DNA of 64,000 nucleotides from Scandinavium goeteborgense. GTDB lineage: Bacteria; Pseudomonadota; Gammaproteobacteria; Enterobacterales; Enterobacteriaceae. Below, piece after piece: positions 14,795-22,906 of this stretch. The notes beneath the pieces are model-generated. The model was not told the origin of the DNA, did no database searches, and saw nothing but the letters and a program-made list of their open reading frames with translations. How positions within the stretch are numbered: position 1 is the first letter of the stretch; each line of letters starts with the position of its first letter. Made by a program: the position numbers and the translations under genes. Location: assembly GCF_003935895.2 (NCBI RefSeq), contig NZ_CP054058.1, positions 4,445,177-4,509,176 of the forward strand, written 5' to 3'.

Positions 14795-15715
14795 ATGACT
14801 GATATCAGCCGTACTCAGGCCTGGCTGGAAAGCCTGCGTCCGAAAACATTACCGTTGGCCTTCGCGGCCATTGTTGTCGGGACCGCACTGGCCTGGTGGC
14901 AAGGACACTTCAACCCGCTCGTCGCCATTCTGGCGCTGGTGACCGCTGGTTTGTTACAAATCCTCTCCAATCTGGCGAACGACTATGGCGATGCGGTAAA
15001 AGGCAGCGACAAGCCGGACCGCATCGGGCCGCTGCGCGGGATGCAAAAAGGGGTCATCACCCAGGAACAGATGAAGCGCGCGCTGATGGTCACGGTGGGC
15101 CTGATTTGCCTGTCCGGCATCGCCCTGCTCATGGCTTCGTATCAGACGATAGAAGATTTTATTGGCTTCATGGTGCTGGGCGGCGTGTCGATTATTGCGG
15201 CCATCACCTATACCGTGGGCACACGCCCTTACGGCTATATCGGCCTGGGTGATATTTCGGTACTGATCTTCTTCGGCTGGCTTAGCGTGATGGGCAGCTG
15301 GTACCTTCAGGCGCATACCCTGGAAGCGGTGACGTTCCTGCCTGCAACGGCCTGTGGCCTGCTGGCCACCGCGGTGCTCAATATCAATAACCTGCGCGAT
15401 ATCGACAGCGATCGTGAGAACGGTAAAAACACGCTGGCCGTGCGACTGGGCCCGGTAAATGCCCGCCGTTATCACACCGGTTTGCTGATGGGCGCGCTGC
15501 TGTGCCTGGCGTTGTTTAACCTGATGGCGCTGCACAGCCCGTGGGGTTGGCTGTTCATTCTGGCCGCGCCACTGCTGATTAAACAGGCACGTTTCGTTTA
15601 TACGCACCGTTCTCCGGCAGATATGCCCCCAATGCTCGAACGCACGGTAAAAGGCGCGCTTCTGACTAACCTGTTGTTTGTGGTTGGGATTGTGCTGAGT
15701 CGTCTGTTTACGTAA
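14795..15715 (+). CDS. menA: 1,4-dihydroxy-2-naphthoate polyprenyltransferase MenA
   Basis: Inner-membrane prenyltransferase that attaches the octaprenyl chain to DHNA in menaquinone synthesis. It has 306 residues from MTDISRTQAWLESLRPKT. The two metal/diphosphate motifs are NDYGDAVKGSDKPDR (near residue 70) and NNLRDIDSDRENGKN (near 205); about eight or nine hydrophobic segments surround them. The upstream TTG that would add ten residues lies inside the hslU terminator and is rejected. rraA follows on the same strand, as in E. coli. Confidence 0.96.
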   Translation: MTDISRTQAWLESLRPKTLPLAFAAIVVGTALAWWQGHFNPLVAILALVTAGLLQILSNLANDYGDAVKGSDKPDRIGPLRGMQKGVITQEQMKRALMVTVGLICLSGIALLMASYQTIEDFIGFMVLGGVSIIAAITYTVGTRPYGYIGLGDISVLIFFGWLSVMGSWYLQAHTLEAVTFLPATACGLLATAVLNINNLRDIDSDRENGKNTLAVRLGPVNARRYHTGLLMGALLCLALFNLMALHSPWGWLFILAAPLLIKQARFVYTHRSPADMPPMLERTVKGALLTNLLFVVGIVLSRLFT

Positions 15716-15807
15716 CTGACAAATATCAATTAACAATTGATGATTTTGCCAACAATGCGAATAGCACGATATACTGAAAACTCACGTAGCAACTGAACGT
15801 TAAGCCT

Positions 15808-16293
15808 ATGAAATACGATACATCCGAGCTTTGCGACATCTACCAGGAAGATGTCAATGTCGTTGAACCGCTGTTCTCCAACTTTGGTGGACGGTCGTCG
15901 TTTGGTGGACAAATTATTACGGTGAAATGTTTCGAGGATAACGGGTTGCTGTACGATATGCTCGAACAGAACGGTCGTGGCCGCATCCTGTTAGTGGATG
16001 GTGGCGGCTCCGTACGTCGTGCGCTGATTGACGCCGATCTTGCGCGTCTGGCGGTGCAAAACGAATGGGAAGGCATGGTGGTCTACGGCGCGGTGCGTCA
16101 GGTAGACGACCTGGAAGAGCTGGACATTGGCATTCAGGCCATGGCCGCGATTCCAGTCGGTGCTGCGGGTGAAGGCGTTGGCGAAAGCGACGTTCGCGTC
16201 AATTTCGGCGGTGTGACCTTCTTCTCCGGCGACCATCTCTATGCCGACAACACCGGTATCATTCTGTCGGAAGACGCCCTCGACATCGAGTAA
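15808..16293 (+). CDS. rraA: Regulator of RNase E activity RraA
   Basis: Trimeric protein that binds RNase E and modulates mRNA decay; formerly misnamed MenG. It has 161 residues, as in E. coli. The core [20 protein letters not shown] and the C-terminal [16 protein letters not shown] are typical. It ends at a bidirectional terminator. In E. coli the next gene is zapB; here it is a convergent DUF1993-family gene. Confidence 0.97.
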   Translation: MKYDTSELCDIYQEDVNVVEPLFSNFGGRSSFGGQIITVKCFEDNGLLYDMLEQNGRGRILLVDGGGSVRRALIDADLARLAVQNEWEGMVVYGAVRQVDDLEELDIGIQAMAAIPVGAAGEGVGESDVRVNFGGVTFFSGDHLYADNTGIILSEDALDIE

Positions 16294-16310
16294 ACGCCTT
16301 CCCGCATAAA

Positions 16311-16337
16311 AAAAGCCTTCTCTCTGAGAAGGCTTTT
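16311..16337. terminator. Bidirectional terminator after rraA
   Basis: AAAAGCCTTCTC (16311-16322) and GAGAAGGCTTTT (16326-16337) form a 12-bp stem with a 3-base loop, with A/T runs on both sides. It serves rraA on the plus strand and the DUF1993 gene on the minus strand. Confidence 0.9.
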
Positions 16338-16354
16338 TCGTTTTATCAGTATCG

Positions 16355-16858
16355 TTACTGAATCTTACCTAAAAAATCTACCTTACCCAGCGGAACACCG
16401 GCCTGACGTTGGATGGCGTAAGCCGTCGTTGAGTGGAAATAGAAGTTCGGCATCGCGAACTGGAAGACGTAGCTGCTGGCAGTGAAGTGCAGCTGATGTT
16501 CACGCGCCTGAACCATGATCGGACGCGCATCGTCGCCGTCCAGCTGCGAATCCGGCACGCTCTTCAGAAAGGCCACGGTGGCAGCAATGCGCTCATGCAG
16601 CTGTGCGAAGGTGCTTTCGTTATCTTCCATCGCGGGCGCTTCGACATTCGCCAGACGCGCAATCGCACGCTTCGCCATATCGCACGTGACCTGCACTTGA
16701 CGCTTCAGCGGGAACATATCTTCCGCCAGTTTCGCCTCCAGCAATGCTGATTCATCAGTACCCTGCTCTTTCGCCCAGGCCGCGCTCTTTTCCAGAACCG
16801 CGCTCAAACTGACCAGCCCGTGAATAAACTGTGCTTTGGTTTCGCTATACAGTGACAT
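16355..16858 (-). CDS. DUF1993 domain-containing protein
   Basis: A 167-residue soluble protein resembling the DUF1993 family, whose fold belongs to the DinB/YfiT-like four-helix bundles. It begins MSLYSETKAQFIHGLVSLSAVLEK and contains ARPIMVQAREHQLHFTASSY and FYFHSTTAYAIQRQAGVPLG, the family's C-terminal histidine-bearing segment. The start is set at MSLYS, with GAGGAAA eight bases upstream; the extra five codons before it lack a ribosome site. Function is unknown; DinB-like proteins are often metal-dependent thiol or transferase enzymes, but nothing here proves that. It stands where E. coli has the zapB-to-sbp block. Confidence 0.85.
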   Translation of the reverse strand: MSLYSETKAQFIHGLVSLSAVLEKSAAWAKEQGTDESALLEAKLAEDMFPLKRQVQVTCDMAKRAIARLANVEAPAMEDNESTFAQLHERIAATVAFLKSVPDSQLDGDDARPIMVQAREHQLHFTASSYVFQFAMPNFYFHSTTAYAIQRQAGVPLGKVDFLGKIQ

Positions 16859-16982
16859 TGTCAATTTCCTCAAGGATTACAAAACGGTAGGGTTTTTACT
16901 GGATTACGTATCCCATCGAGAGTAAACCCAGCCCTCCTCAAAGAGAAGCGCTTAATGTGCTGGGAAGACAGAGATCAGAAGC

Positions 16983-17015
16983 AAAAAAAATCCGTAACCC
17001 TTGAGGGCTACGGAT
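16983..17015 (-). terminator. Rho-independent terminator after pfkA
   Basis: On the minus strand ATCCGTAGCCC pairs with the complementary half ending at 16990 (16990-17000 with 17005-17015, one G-T pair), followed by eight T. It lies about 30 bp after the pfkA stop. Confidence 0.88.
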
Positions 17016-17043
17016 CCTGATTTCACGAACATTCGGGAGGCGA

Positions 17044-18006
17044 TTAGTAGAGCTTTTTCGCGCAGTCCAGCAGTTCGGTTTTGAATGGACGCTTCATGTT
17101 TTCGATAGCATCGATGATGTCATGGTGAACCAGTTTCTCGTTCTGGATACCGACACAACGACCGCCGAAGCCTTCCAGCAGCAGATCAATCGCATACGCG
17201 CCCATGCGGGAAGCGAGGATACGGTCGTAAGGCACCGGGGAACCGCCGCGCTGAATGTGACCGAGGACGGTCGCACGGGTTTCGCGTTTGGTTTCGGTTT
17301 CGATGTATTTCGCCAGCTCGTCGATATCACACATGTGTTCGGTGATGGCGACAATCGCGTGTTTCTTACCTTTGGCGATACCGGCTTTAATTTCATTCAC
17401 CAGGTCGTCGCGGCTAAATTCCACTTCCGGAACCACAACAAACTCACAGCCACCGGCAATGGCTGCTGCCAGGGTCAGATCGCCACAGTAGCGGCCCATC
17501 ACTTCAACGATGGAGATACGCTGGTGTGAGGAAGAGGTGTCGCGCAGACGGTCAATCGCTTCAACCACAGTGCCCAGCGCGGTGAAGTAACCGATGGTGT
17601 AGTCGGTGCCTTTGATGTCGTTATCGATGGTGCCCGGCAGGCCGATGCATGGGAAGCCCATTTCGGTCAGACGCTTCGCACCCATATAGGAGCCGTCACC
17701 GCCGATAACCACTAACGCGTCGAGGCCGCGTTTTTTCATGTTTTCGATAGCAACTTCACGGACGTGCTCTTCGCGGAATTCCGGGAAGCGCGCAGAACCG
17801 AGGAAGGTGCCGCCGCGGTTAATCATGTCAGATACGCTGTAACGGTCGAGCTGGACCATGCGATCTTCATACAGACCGAGGTAGCCGTCATAGATACCAA
17901 AAATTTCCAGACCTTCTGAAAGCGCCGCACGCACAACACCACGGATGGCTGCGTTCATGCCCGGGGCATCACCGCCGCTTGTCAACACACCGATTTTCTT
18001 AATCAT
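17044..18006 (-). CDS. pfkA: ATP-dependent 6-phosphofructokinase PfkA
   Basis: Main phosphofructokinase of glycolysis (fructose 6-phosphate to fructose 1,6-bisphosphate), an allosteric tetramer. It has 320 residues, as in E. coli. Visible sites are the ATP loop [28 protein letters not shown], and the catalytic loop [18 protein letters not shown] with Asp near 127. Its own promoter region (about 170 bp) separates it from fieF. In E. coli sbp, cdh and tpiA lie beyond the pfkA stop; none is here. Confidence 0.98.
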   Translation of the reverse strand: MIKKIGVLTSGGDAPGMNAAIRGVVRAALSEGLEIFGIYDGYLGLYEDRMVQLDRYSVSDMINRGGTFLGSARFPEFREEHVREVAIENMKKRGLDALVVIGGDGSYMGAKRLTEMGFPCIGLPGTIDNDIKGTDYTIGYFTALGTVVEAIDRLRDTSSSHQRISIVEVMGRYCGDLTLAAAIAGGCEFVVVPEVEFSRDDLVNEIKAGIAKGKKHAIVAITEHMCDIDELAKYIETETKRETRATVLGHIQRGGSPVPYDRILASRMGAYAIDLLLEGFGGRCVGIQNEKLVHHDIIDAIENMKRPFKTELLDCAKKLY

Positions 18007-18179
18007 GACTACCTCTGAACTTAGGAATGCTAAAAATTATTCTGTTGCCCGAAGCGCCCCCGCAATAAGGGAGAGATCGACTATATGGAAATAGTATATC
18101 AGTCGCATCGTGCTGAATTGATTCAGGTCAGGCCAATCGGCGGTAATTTAGACAAAAAATGCCGATCCGGCCCACATTT

Positions 18180-19094
18180 TTACAACGAATTACGAATGTC
18201 TAAAAAGCCCTGTCGCCCCAAAGGGACAACCGAGCACGGATCCTGATGAATAATGACATCAGAACCCGGAAAGCGAAGCAATAACGCCTGCTCAACCTGT
18301 TCAGCCACTAAATGCGCCTGAACCAACGGCAGGTTATCTTCCATTTCCAAATGAATCTGAATAAAGCGGGTCGGCCCTGACTGCCGCGTACGAAGGTCAT
18401 GCGCACCGCTGACGCCAGGCCAGGCGCTCACGATGTTAATGATATCTTGACGTTCTTCATCGGGGAGCGCTCTGTCCAGTAGCGACTGTACGGCTTCATG
18501 CCCCATGCGTATTGCACAATATAAAATATAGATGCCAATTCCCAATGCAAACAATGCATCGGCGCGGTGCCAGCCGTACCACGACAGCGCAAGCGCCACC
18601 AGAATGGCTCCGTTCATCATAACATCAGACTGATAATGAAGCATATCGGCGCGCACTGCCTGGCTTTGCGTCTTACGTACCACCCAGCGCTGGAAGGTCA
18701 CCAGAATCATTGTGCTGATGAGCGCGATGACCGTCACCACCATCCCGACGCCTGGTTCGCGCATCGGTTCAGGAGTGATGACATGCTGAATACCGGTCAA
18801 AAATAGGAACAGCGCCGAGCCGGAAATAAACATACTCTGCGCCAGCGCCGCGAGAGATTCCGCCTTGCCGTGACCAAAAGTATGCTCTTCATCGGCAGGC
18901 TGCAGCGAATAGCGCACCACCAACAGGTTAGTCAGCGAGGCGGCGATATCCACCAACGAATCCACCAGCGCCGCCAGAATACTGACGGACCCGGTGTACC
19001 ACCACGCAAAAATCTTGATCAAAAGTAATGCCGAAGCCATTACCGTTGCGGCAATCGCCGCCCGGTTGACCAGACGGCCATAGGTTTGATTCAT
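18180..19094 (-). CDS. fieF: Cation-efflux pump FieF (YiiP)
   Basis: Inner-membrane proton antiporter of the cation diffusion facilitator family exporting Fe2+ and Zn2+. It has 304 residues from [17 protein letters not shown], against 300 in E. coli, with a slightly different C-terminus. About six membrane helices are followed by a cytoplasmic zinc-binding domain. Metal-site residues are visible in [14 protein letters not shown] (DxxxD) and [16 protein letters not shown] (HxxxD). A longer frame reaching 19340 is open by chance: its extra residues are unrelated and cover the CpxQ terminator. It sits between cpxP and pfkA as in E. coli. Confidence 0.96.
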   Translation of the reverse strand: MNQTYGRLVNRAAIAATVMASALLLIKIFAWWYTGSVSILAALVDSLVDIAASLTNLLVVRYSLQPADEEHTFGHGKAESLAALAQSMFISGSALFLFLTGIQHVITPEPMREPGVGMVVTVIALISTMILVTFQRWVVRKTQSQAVRADMLHYQSDVMMNGAILVALALSWYGWHRADALFALGIGIYILYCAIRMGHEAVQSLLDRALPDEERQDIINIVSAWPGVSGAHDLRTRQSGPTRFIQIHLEMEDNLPLVQAHLVAEQVEQALLLRFPGSDVIIHQDPCSVVPLGRQGFLDIRNSL

Positions 19095-19163
19095 AAACAC
19101 TCCCACTCTCTTCTGCGGGTAGTATAGCGGAATGTGAATAAGGTCAGTTGCCGGAAAAAAGGC

Positions 19164-19221
19164 AAAAAAAAACCCCACATCATGTGGGGGAAGACAGGGA
19201 TGGTGTCTATGGCAAGGAAAA
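19164..19221 (-). ncRNA. cpxQ: CpxQ small RNA (3' end of cpxP mRNA)
   Basis: The cpxP 3' untranslated region read on the minus strand starts TTTTCCTTGCCATAGACACC and ends in the hairpin CCCCAC-ATGAT-GTGGGG plus a run of nine T. Known CpxQ of E. coli and Salmonella has the same 5' end, about 58 nt length and the same terminator; it is released from cpxP mRNA by RNase E and represses envelope-protein mRNAs with Hfq. The 5' end given here is by alignment to that known RNA, not measured. The hairpin is also the cpxP terminator. Confidence 0.88.
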
Positions 19222-19230
19222 CAGGGTTTG

Positions 19231-19737
19231 TTACTGGTTACTACGGGTATTGCTACTGCTACTAAACAGCGTCGACTTCGAGCCTTGCTGCATCTGTGCA
19301 ACCTCCCGCAACTGATCCATTCGTTGCTGGTGTCGTTCATTTAAAATCGCTTGCTGCTCCGGCGTTAACAGGCGAAACATCTGGTTGCGAACCCGGGCCA
19401 TTTCGACCTGGCGGACAACCTGCTCCTGCGCCATTTTCTCTGCCTGTGCCTGCACAGCGATTTCATCAAATTTATCTGCGGTGACAAGCTTATGCATTGT
19501 CTCCATTTCGCTAACATTAACAGGGGGCTGCTGTCGCCGAGCCTGTTGCATCAGATCACGCATCTGTTGACGCTGATATTCGGTTAAACTTATGCCGTCA
19601 AACATATGGCCCTGATGACTGCTCTGCGTCGGCCCGTCATTTGAGGTCCAGTTAACGCTGGTGACGACTTCAGCAGCCTGGCTATTCGCACTTAGCGCCA
19701 GCGTTGAGGCCATGACGGCAGCGATAACATTGCGCAT
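19231..19737 (-). CDS. cpxP: Periplasmic stress adaptor CpxP
   Basis: Periplasmic chaperone-like inhibitor of the sensor CpxA that also delivers misfolded pilins to DegP. It has 168 residues. The signal peptide [21 protein letters not shown] ends at an A-A boundary; two LTxxQ-type motifs follow, [17 protein letters not shown] and [14 protein letters not shown], defining the CpxP/Spy family. The ATG at 19737 is preferred over the adjacent upstream TTG. It is divergent from cpxRA across a CpxR box. Confidence 0.95.
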   Translation of the reverse strand: MRNVIAAVMASTLALSANSQAAEVVTSVNWTSNDGPTQSSHQGHMFDGISLTEYQRQQMRDLMQQARRQQPPVNVSEMETMHKLVTADKFDEIAVQAQAEKMAQEQVVRQVEMARVRNQMFRLLTPEQQAILNERHQQRMDQLREVAQMQQGSKSTLFSSSSNTRSNQ

Positions 19738-19817
19738 CAATTGCTCCCAAGTACTTTTGTTTCGCGATTCAACGAGAGACAGTCTACGATTCAGGCTGCA
19801 AACATGCGTCAGGGGGT

Positions 19818-19832
19818 GTAAAACAACGTAAA
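19818..19832. promoter_or_regulatory. CpxR box between cpxP and cpxR
   Basis: GTAAA-ACAAC-GTAAA is an exact match to the CpxR consensus GTAAA-N5-GTAAA. It lies 56 bp upstream of cpxR and about 80 bp upstream of cpxP, where phospho-CpxR activates cpxP strongly and autoregulates cpxRA in E. coli. Confidence 0.9.
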
Positions 19833-19887
19833 GTCATGGATTAGCGAGCCTTGATGACGTAATTTCTGCCTCGGAGGTATTTAATTA

Positions 19888-20586
19888 ATGAATAAAATCC
19901 TGTTAGTTGATGATGACCGGGAGCTCACCTCCCTGTTAAAGGAGCTGCTCGACATGGAAGGCTTCAATGTGCTGGTTGCCCACGATGGGGAACAGGCACT
20001 GGCGCTTTTGGATGACAGCATCGACCTGCTTTTGCTCGACGTAATGATGCCGAAGAAGAATGGCATTGATACCCTTAAAGAGCTGCGACAGACACACCAG
20101 ACACCGGTCATTATGCTGACCGCACGCGGCAGCGAACTCGATCGTGTACTCGGCCTTGAGTTGGGCGCGGACGACTATCTGCCAAAGCCGTTTAATGACC
20201 GTGAACTGGTCGCCCGTATCCGCGCCATTCTGCGTCGTTCCCACTGGAGCGAACAGCAGCAAACCAGCGACACCAGTTCACCGAACTTAGAAGTCGATTC
20301 CCTGAGCCTTAATCCGGGCCGTCAGGAAGCAAGCTTCGATGGCACCACGCTGGAACTGACTGGCACCGAGTTCACGCTGCTTTACCTGCTGGCGCAACAT
20401 CTCGGCCAGGTGGTTTCCCGTGAACATCTGAGCCAGGAAGTGCTGGGCAAACGCTTAACCCCGTTTGACCGCGCTATCGATATGCATATTTCCAACCTGC
20501 GCCGTAAATTGCCAGAGCGGAAAGATGGTCATCCATGGTTTAAAACCTTACGTGGCCGCGGCTATCTGATGGTGTCCGCTTCATGA
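19888..20586 (+). CDS. cpxR: Envelope-stress response regulator CpxR
   Basis: OmpR-family response regulator of the Cpx envelope stress response. It has 232 residues, as in E. coli. The receiver domain has the acidic pair DDDRE near residue 8, the phospho-acceptor Asp near 51 in LLLLDVMMPKKNG, and the conserved Lys in DYLPKPFNDRE; the C-terminal winged helix ends with FDRAIDMHISNLRRKL and RGRGYLMV. The stop overlaps the cpxA start by 4 bp. GGAGG precedes the ATG. Confidence 0.98.
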   Translation: MNKILLVDDDRELTSLLKELLDMEGFNVLVAHDGEQALALLDDSIDLLLLDVMMPKKNGIDTLKELRQTHQTPVIMLTARGSELDRVLGLELGADDYLPKPFNDRELVARIRAILRRSHWSEQQQTSDTSSPNLEVDSLSLNPGRQEASFDGTTLELTGTEFTLLYLLAQHLGQVVSREHLSQEVLGKRLTPFDRAIDMHISNLRRKLPERKDGHPWFKTLRGRGYLMVSAS

Positions 20587-21956
20587 TAGGAAGTTTGACC
20601 GCACGCATCTTTGCCATTTTCTGGTTGACCCTGGCACTGGTGTTGATGCTGGTACTGATGTTGCCCAAGCTTGATTCGCGCCAGATGACAGAATTGATGG
20701 ACAGCGAACAACGCCAAGGGCTGATGATTGAGCAGCACGTCGAAGTCGAACTGGCGAACGATCCGCCCAATGATTTGATGTGGTGGCGTCGGCTGTTTCG
20801 CGCCATCGACAAATGGGCGCCTCCGGGACAACGCCTTCTGCTGGTGACCAGCGAAGGCCGGGTGATCGGCGCAGAACGCAACGAAATGCAGATCATTCGT
20901 AACTTTATCGGTCAGTCCGATAACGCCGATCATCCGCAGAAAAAACGCTATGGCCGACTGGAAATGGTAGGGCCCTTCTCCGTTCGTGACGGAGAAGATA
21001 ACTACCAGCTCTACCTGATTCGCCCGGCCAGCACCTCGCAATCTGATTTCATCAACCTGCTGTTTGACCGTCCGCTGCTGTTGCTGATTGTCACTATGCT
21101 GGTGAGTTCGCCGCTGCTGCTGTGGCTGGCGTGGAGTCTCGCCAAACCCGCACGTAAGCTGAAAAACGCCGCCGACGAAGTGGCTCAGGGCAACCTGCGT
21201 CAACATCCGGAGCTTGAATCCGGACCGCAGGAATTCCTCGCCGCCGGTTCCAGTTTTAACCAGATGGTGACGGCGCTCGAACGGATGATGACCGCCAATC
21301 AGCGCCTGCTTTCCGATATCTCCCATGAGCTGCGCACGCCGTTAACGCGCCTGCAATTAGGCACCGCGCTGCTACGTCGCCGCACAGGGGAAAGCAAAGA
21401 GCTGGAGCGCATCGAAATGGAAGCGCACCGCCTGGACAGCATGATCAATGACCTGCTGGTGATGTCGCGTAATCAGTCGAAAAATGCCCTGGTGAGCGAA
21501 AACCTGAAGGCAAATCAGCTTTGGAGTGAAGTGCTGGACAACGCCGCGTTTGAAGCGGAACAGATGGGCAAATCGTTCACCGTTGAATACCCGCCTGGCC
21601 CATGGCCGCTGTACGGTAACCCGAATGCGCTCGAGAGTGCGTTTGAGAATATCGTACGTAACGCGCTGCGCTACTCGCACACCAAAATATCGGTGAGTTT
21701 CTCGGTGGATAAAGACGGCATTACGATTAACGTCGATGATGACGGCCCGGGCGTCAGCCCAGAAGACAGAGAACAGATTTTCCGTCCGTTCTATCGCACC
21801 GACGAAGCCCGTGACCGTGAATCCGGCGGGACGGGTCTTGGCCTGGCGATTGTCGAAACCGCGATTCAGCAGCACCGCGGCTGGGTCAAAGCCGACGACA
21901 GCCCGCTGGGTGGTTTGCGGTTAACGCTGTGGCTGCCGTTGTACAAACGGGGTTGA
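20583..21956 (+). CDS. cpxA: Envelope-stress sensor histidine kinase CpxA
   Basis: Inner-membrane sensor kinase and phosphatase for CpxR. It has 457 residues, as in E. coli. Topology: first membrane segment about 8-29, a periplasmic sensor domain to about 163, a second segment (LLLLIVTMLVSSPLLLWLAWS), HAMP linker, the H box DISHELRTPLTRLQ with His248, then N (NIVRNALRYS), G1 (VDDDGPGV) and G2 (GGTGLGLAIV) boxes. The 4-bp overlap with cpxR indicates translational coupling. Its 3' end faces yiiM across a repeat cluster. Confidence 0.98.
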   Translation: MIGSLTARIFAIFWLTLALVLMLVLMLPKLDSRQMTELMDSEQRQGLMIEQHVEVELANDPPNDLMWWRRLFRAIDKWAPPGQRLLLVTSEGRVIGAERNEMQIIRNFIGQSDNADHPQKKRYGRLEMVGPFSVRDGEDNYQLYLIRPASTSQSDFINLLFDRPLLLLIVTMLVSSPLLLWLAWSLAKPARKLKNAADEVAQGNLRQHPELESGPQEFLAAGSSFNQMVTALERMMTANQRLLSDISHELRTPLTRLQLGTALLRRRTGESKELERIEMEAHRLDSMINDLLVMSRNQSKNALVSENLKANQLWSEVLDNAAFEAEQMGKSFTVEYPPGPWPLYGNPNALESAFENIVRNALRYSHTKISVSFSVDKDGITINVDDDGPGVSPEDREQIFRPFYRTDEARDRESGGTGLGLAIVETAIQQHRGWVKADDSPLGGLRLTLWLPLYKRG

Positions 21957-21977
21957 TTGCGAGACCCCTCTCCCTAA

Positions 21978-22072
21978 CCCTCTCCCAAAGGGAGAGGGAA
22001 TGGTTCAGACTGTGCCTTTGCATTCCCCCTCTCCCCGTGGGAGAGGGCCGGGGAGAGGGCCGGGGAGAGGGC
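21978..22072. repeat. Cluster of CCCTCTCCC palindromes and a 12-bp tandem repeat
   Basis: Between the convergent genes cpxA and yiiM are two palindromes, CCCTCTCCC-AAA-GGGAGAGGG (21978-21998) and CCCTCTCCC-CGT-GGGAGAGGG (22027-22047), followed by two direct copies of CCGGGGAGAGGG (22048-22071). The stems resemble the one after metL (3507-3531). They could stall transcription from either side, but no T tract follows. The tandem unit looks like slippage duplication of the palindrome's right arm. Confidence 0.8.
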
Positions 22073-22086
22073 ATCAGACTACACTG

Positions 22087-22761
22087 CTACTTCCCCCACA
22101 ACCGCCGTGAATTATCCTCGATATGCCCACTCAAGCGTCGCTTCTGCATCGTCCGCGTCCAGCTCACCGATAACCCCGCCGCCGACAGCAAACGGCGATA
22201 CTCCTCATCGTCATAGGGCGTGTACCACGCAATCGCCGCAGCGTCATACACCGACACATCGCTCAGGCGCGAAACCAGTTCCAACGGCTGATCGCTCGAC
22301 ACCTTTCCCGCCAGAATCACACGATACAGCCAGCCCATCTTGCCGCTGCTTTGCATCAGGGAAGATATATCGCTAATGCCGAAATGATAATTGAGTTTAA
22401 AGCACGGCGAACGCGGCTGCGTGACCTGAATCAGCGCGTCTCCCCAACGGTATATATCGCCGATAAACACGTTTTTTTCCGTCAGCCCAACCGTCGATAA
22501 GTTCTCACCAAATGCTGGAGCGCAGAACAATTCTGCCTGCTCGGGAAACTCCTGCGCCCAGTCTGCGTAATGCTCGCGCGGATAATGGCACAGCGCGCGA
22601 TCGGGACCGCCGTGAATTTTCTTTTCCGCCTGTTCATCGCCTATCAGGCCGCGTTCAGTCAGCTCAAGCTCGCCGTCCACCTGCAACTTTGCAATCGCGC
22701 TGGGGCGACTGCCCTCGTACTCCCGCACGCTGCCCACAAATACGTTTACCGGATATTGCAT
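22087..22761 (-). CDS. yiiM: MOSC-domain protein YiiM
   Basis: Molybdenum-cofactor-related protein: YiiM acts with YcbX in reducing N-hydroxylated bases such as 6-hydroxylaminopurine. It has 224 residues from MQYPVNVFVGSVREYEGS, matching E. coli in length. The MOSC core is LIGDEQAEKKIHGGPDRALCHYP, GENLSTVG and the cysteine-bearing QPRSPCFKLNYHFG; the C-terminal three-alpha domain ends TMQKRRLSGHIEDNSRRLWGK. GAGAGGGAAG lies right before the ATG; nineteen upstream codons lack support. It follows cpxA as in E. coli. Confidence 0.94.
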   Translation of the reverse strand: MQYPVNVFVGSVREYEGSRPSAIAKLQVDGELELTERGLIGDEQAEKKIHGGPDRALCHYPREHYADWAQEFPEQAELFCAPAFGENLSTVGLTEKNVFIGDIYRWGDALIQVTQPRSPCFKLNYHFGISDISSLMQSSGKMGWLYRVILAGKVSSDQPLELVSRLSDVSVYDAAAIAWYTPYDDEEYRRLLSAAGLSVSWTRTMQKRRLSGHIEDNSRRLWGK

Positions 22762-22906
22762 CTTCCCTCTCCTGTTCCCGACCCTCATTGCCACTATTTT
22801 GGCACGTAAACTGCGCAAAATGCGACATGCGTAAAGCCGTTGCTAAACGATTCATGTTATCCATTGGTTAAATTGAAACGGCATTTCACTATAAGGAGTT
22901 AACGAC

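Noticed and set aside
19095-19340. Longer N-terminus for FieF
   Set aside because: The extra 82 residues cover the CpxQ RNA and its terminator and part of cpxP, and do not resemble cation-efflux proteins.
21961-22075. CRISPR-like array between cpxA and yiiM
   Set aside because: Only two dissimilarly spaced palindromes and a 12-bp tandem duplication; no regular spacers and no cas genes.
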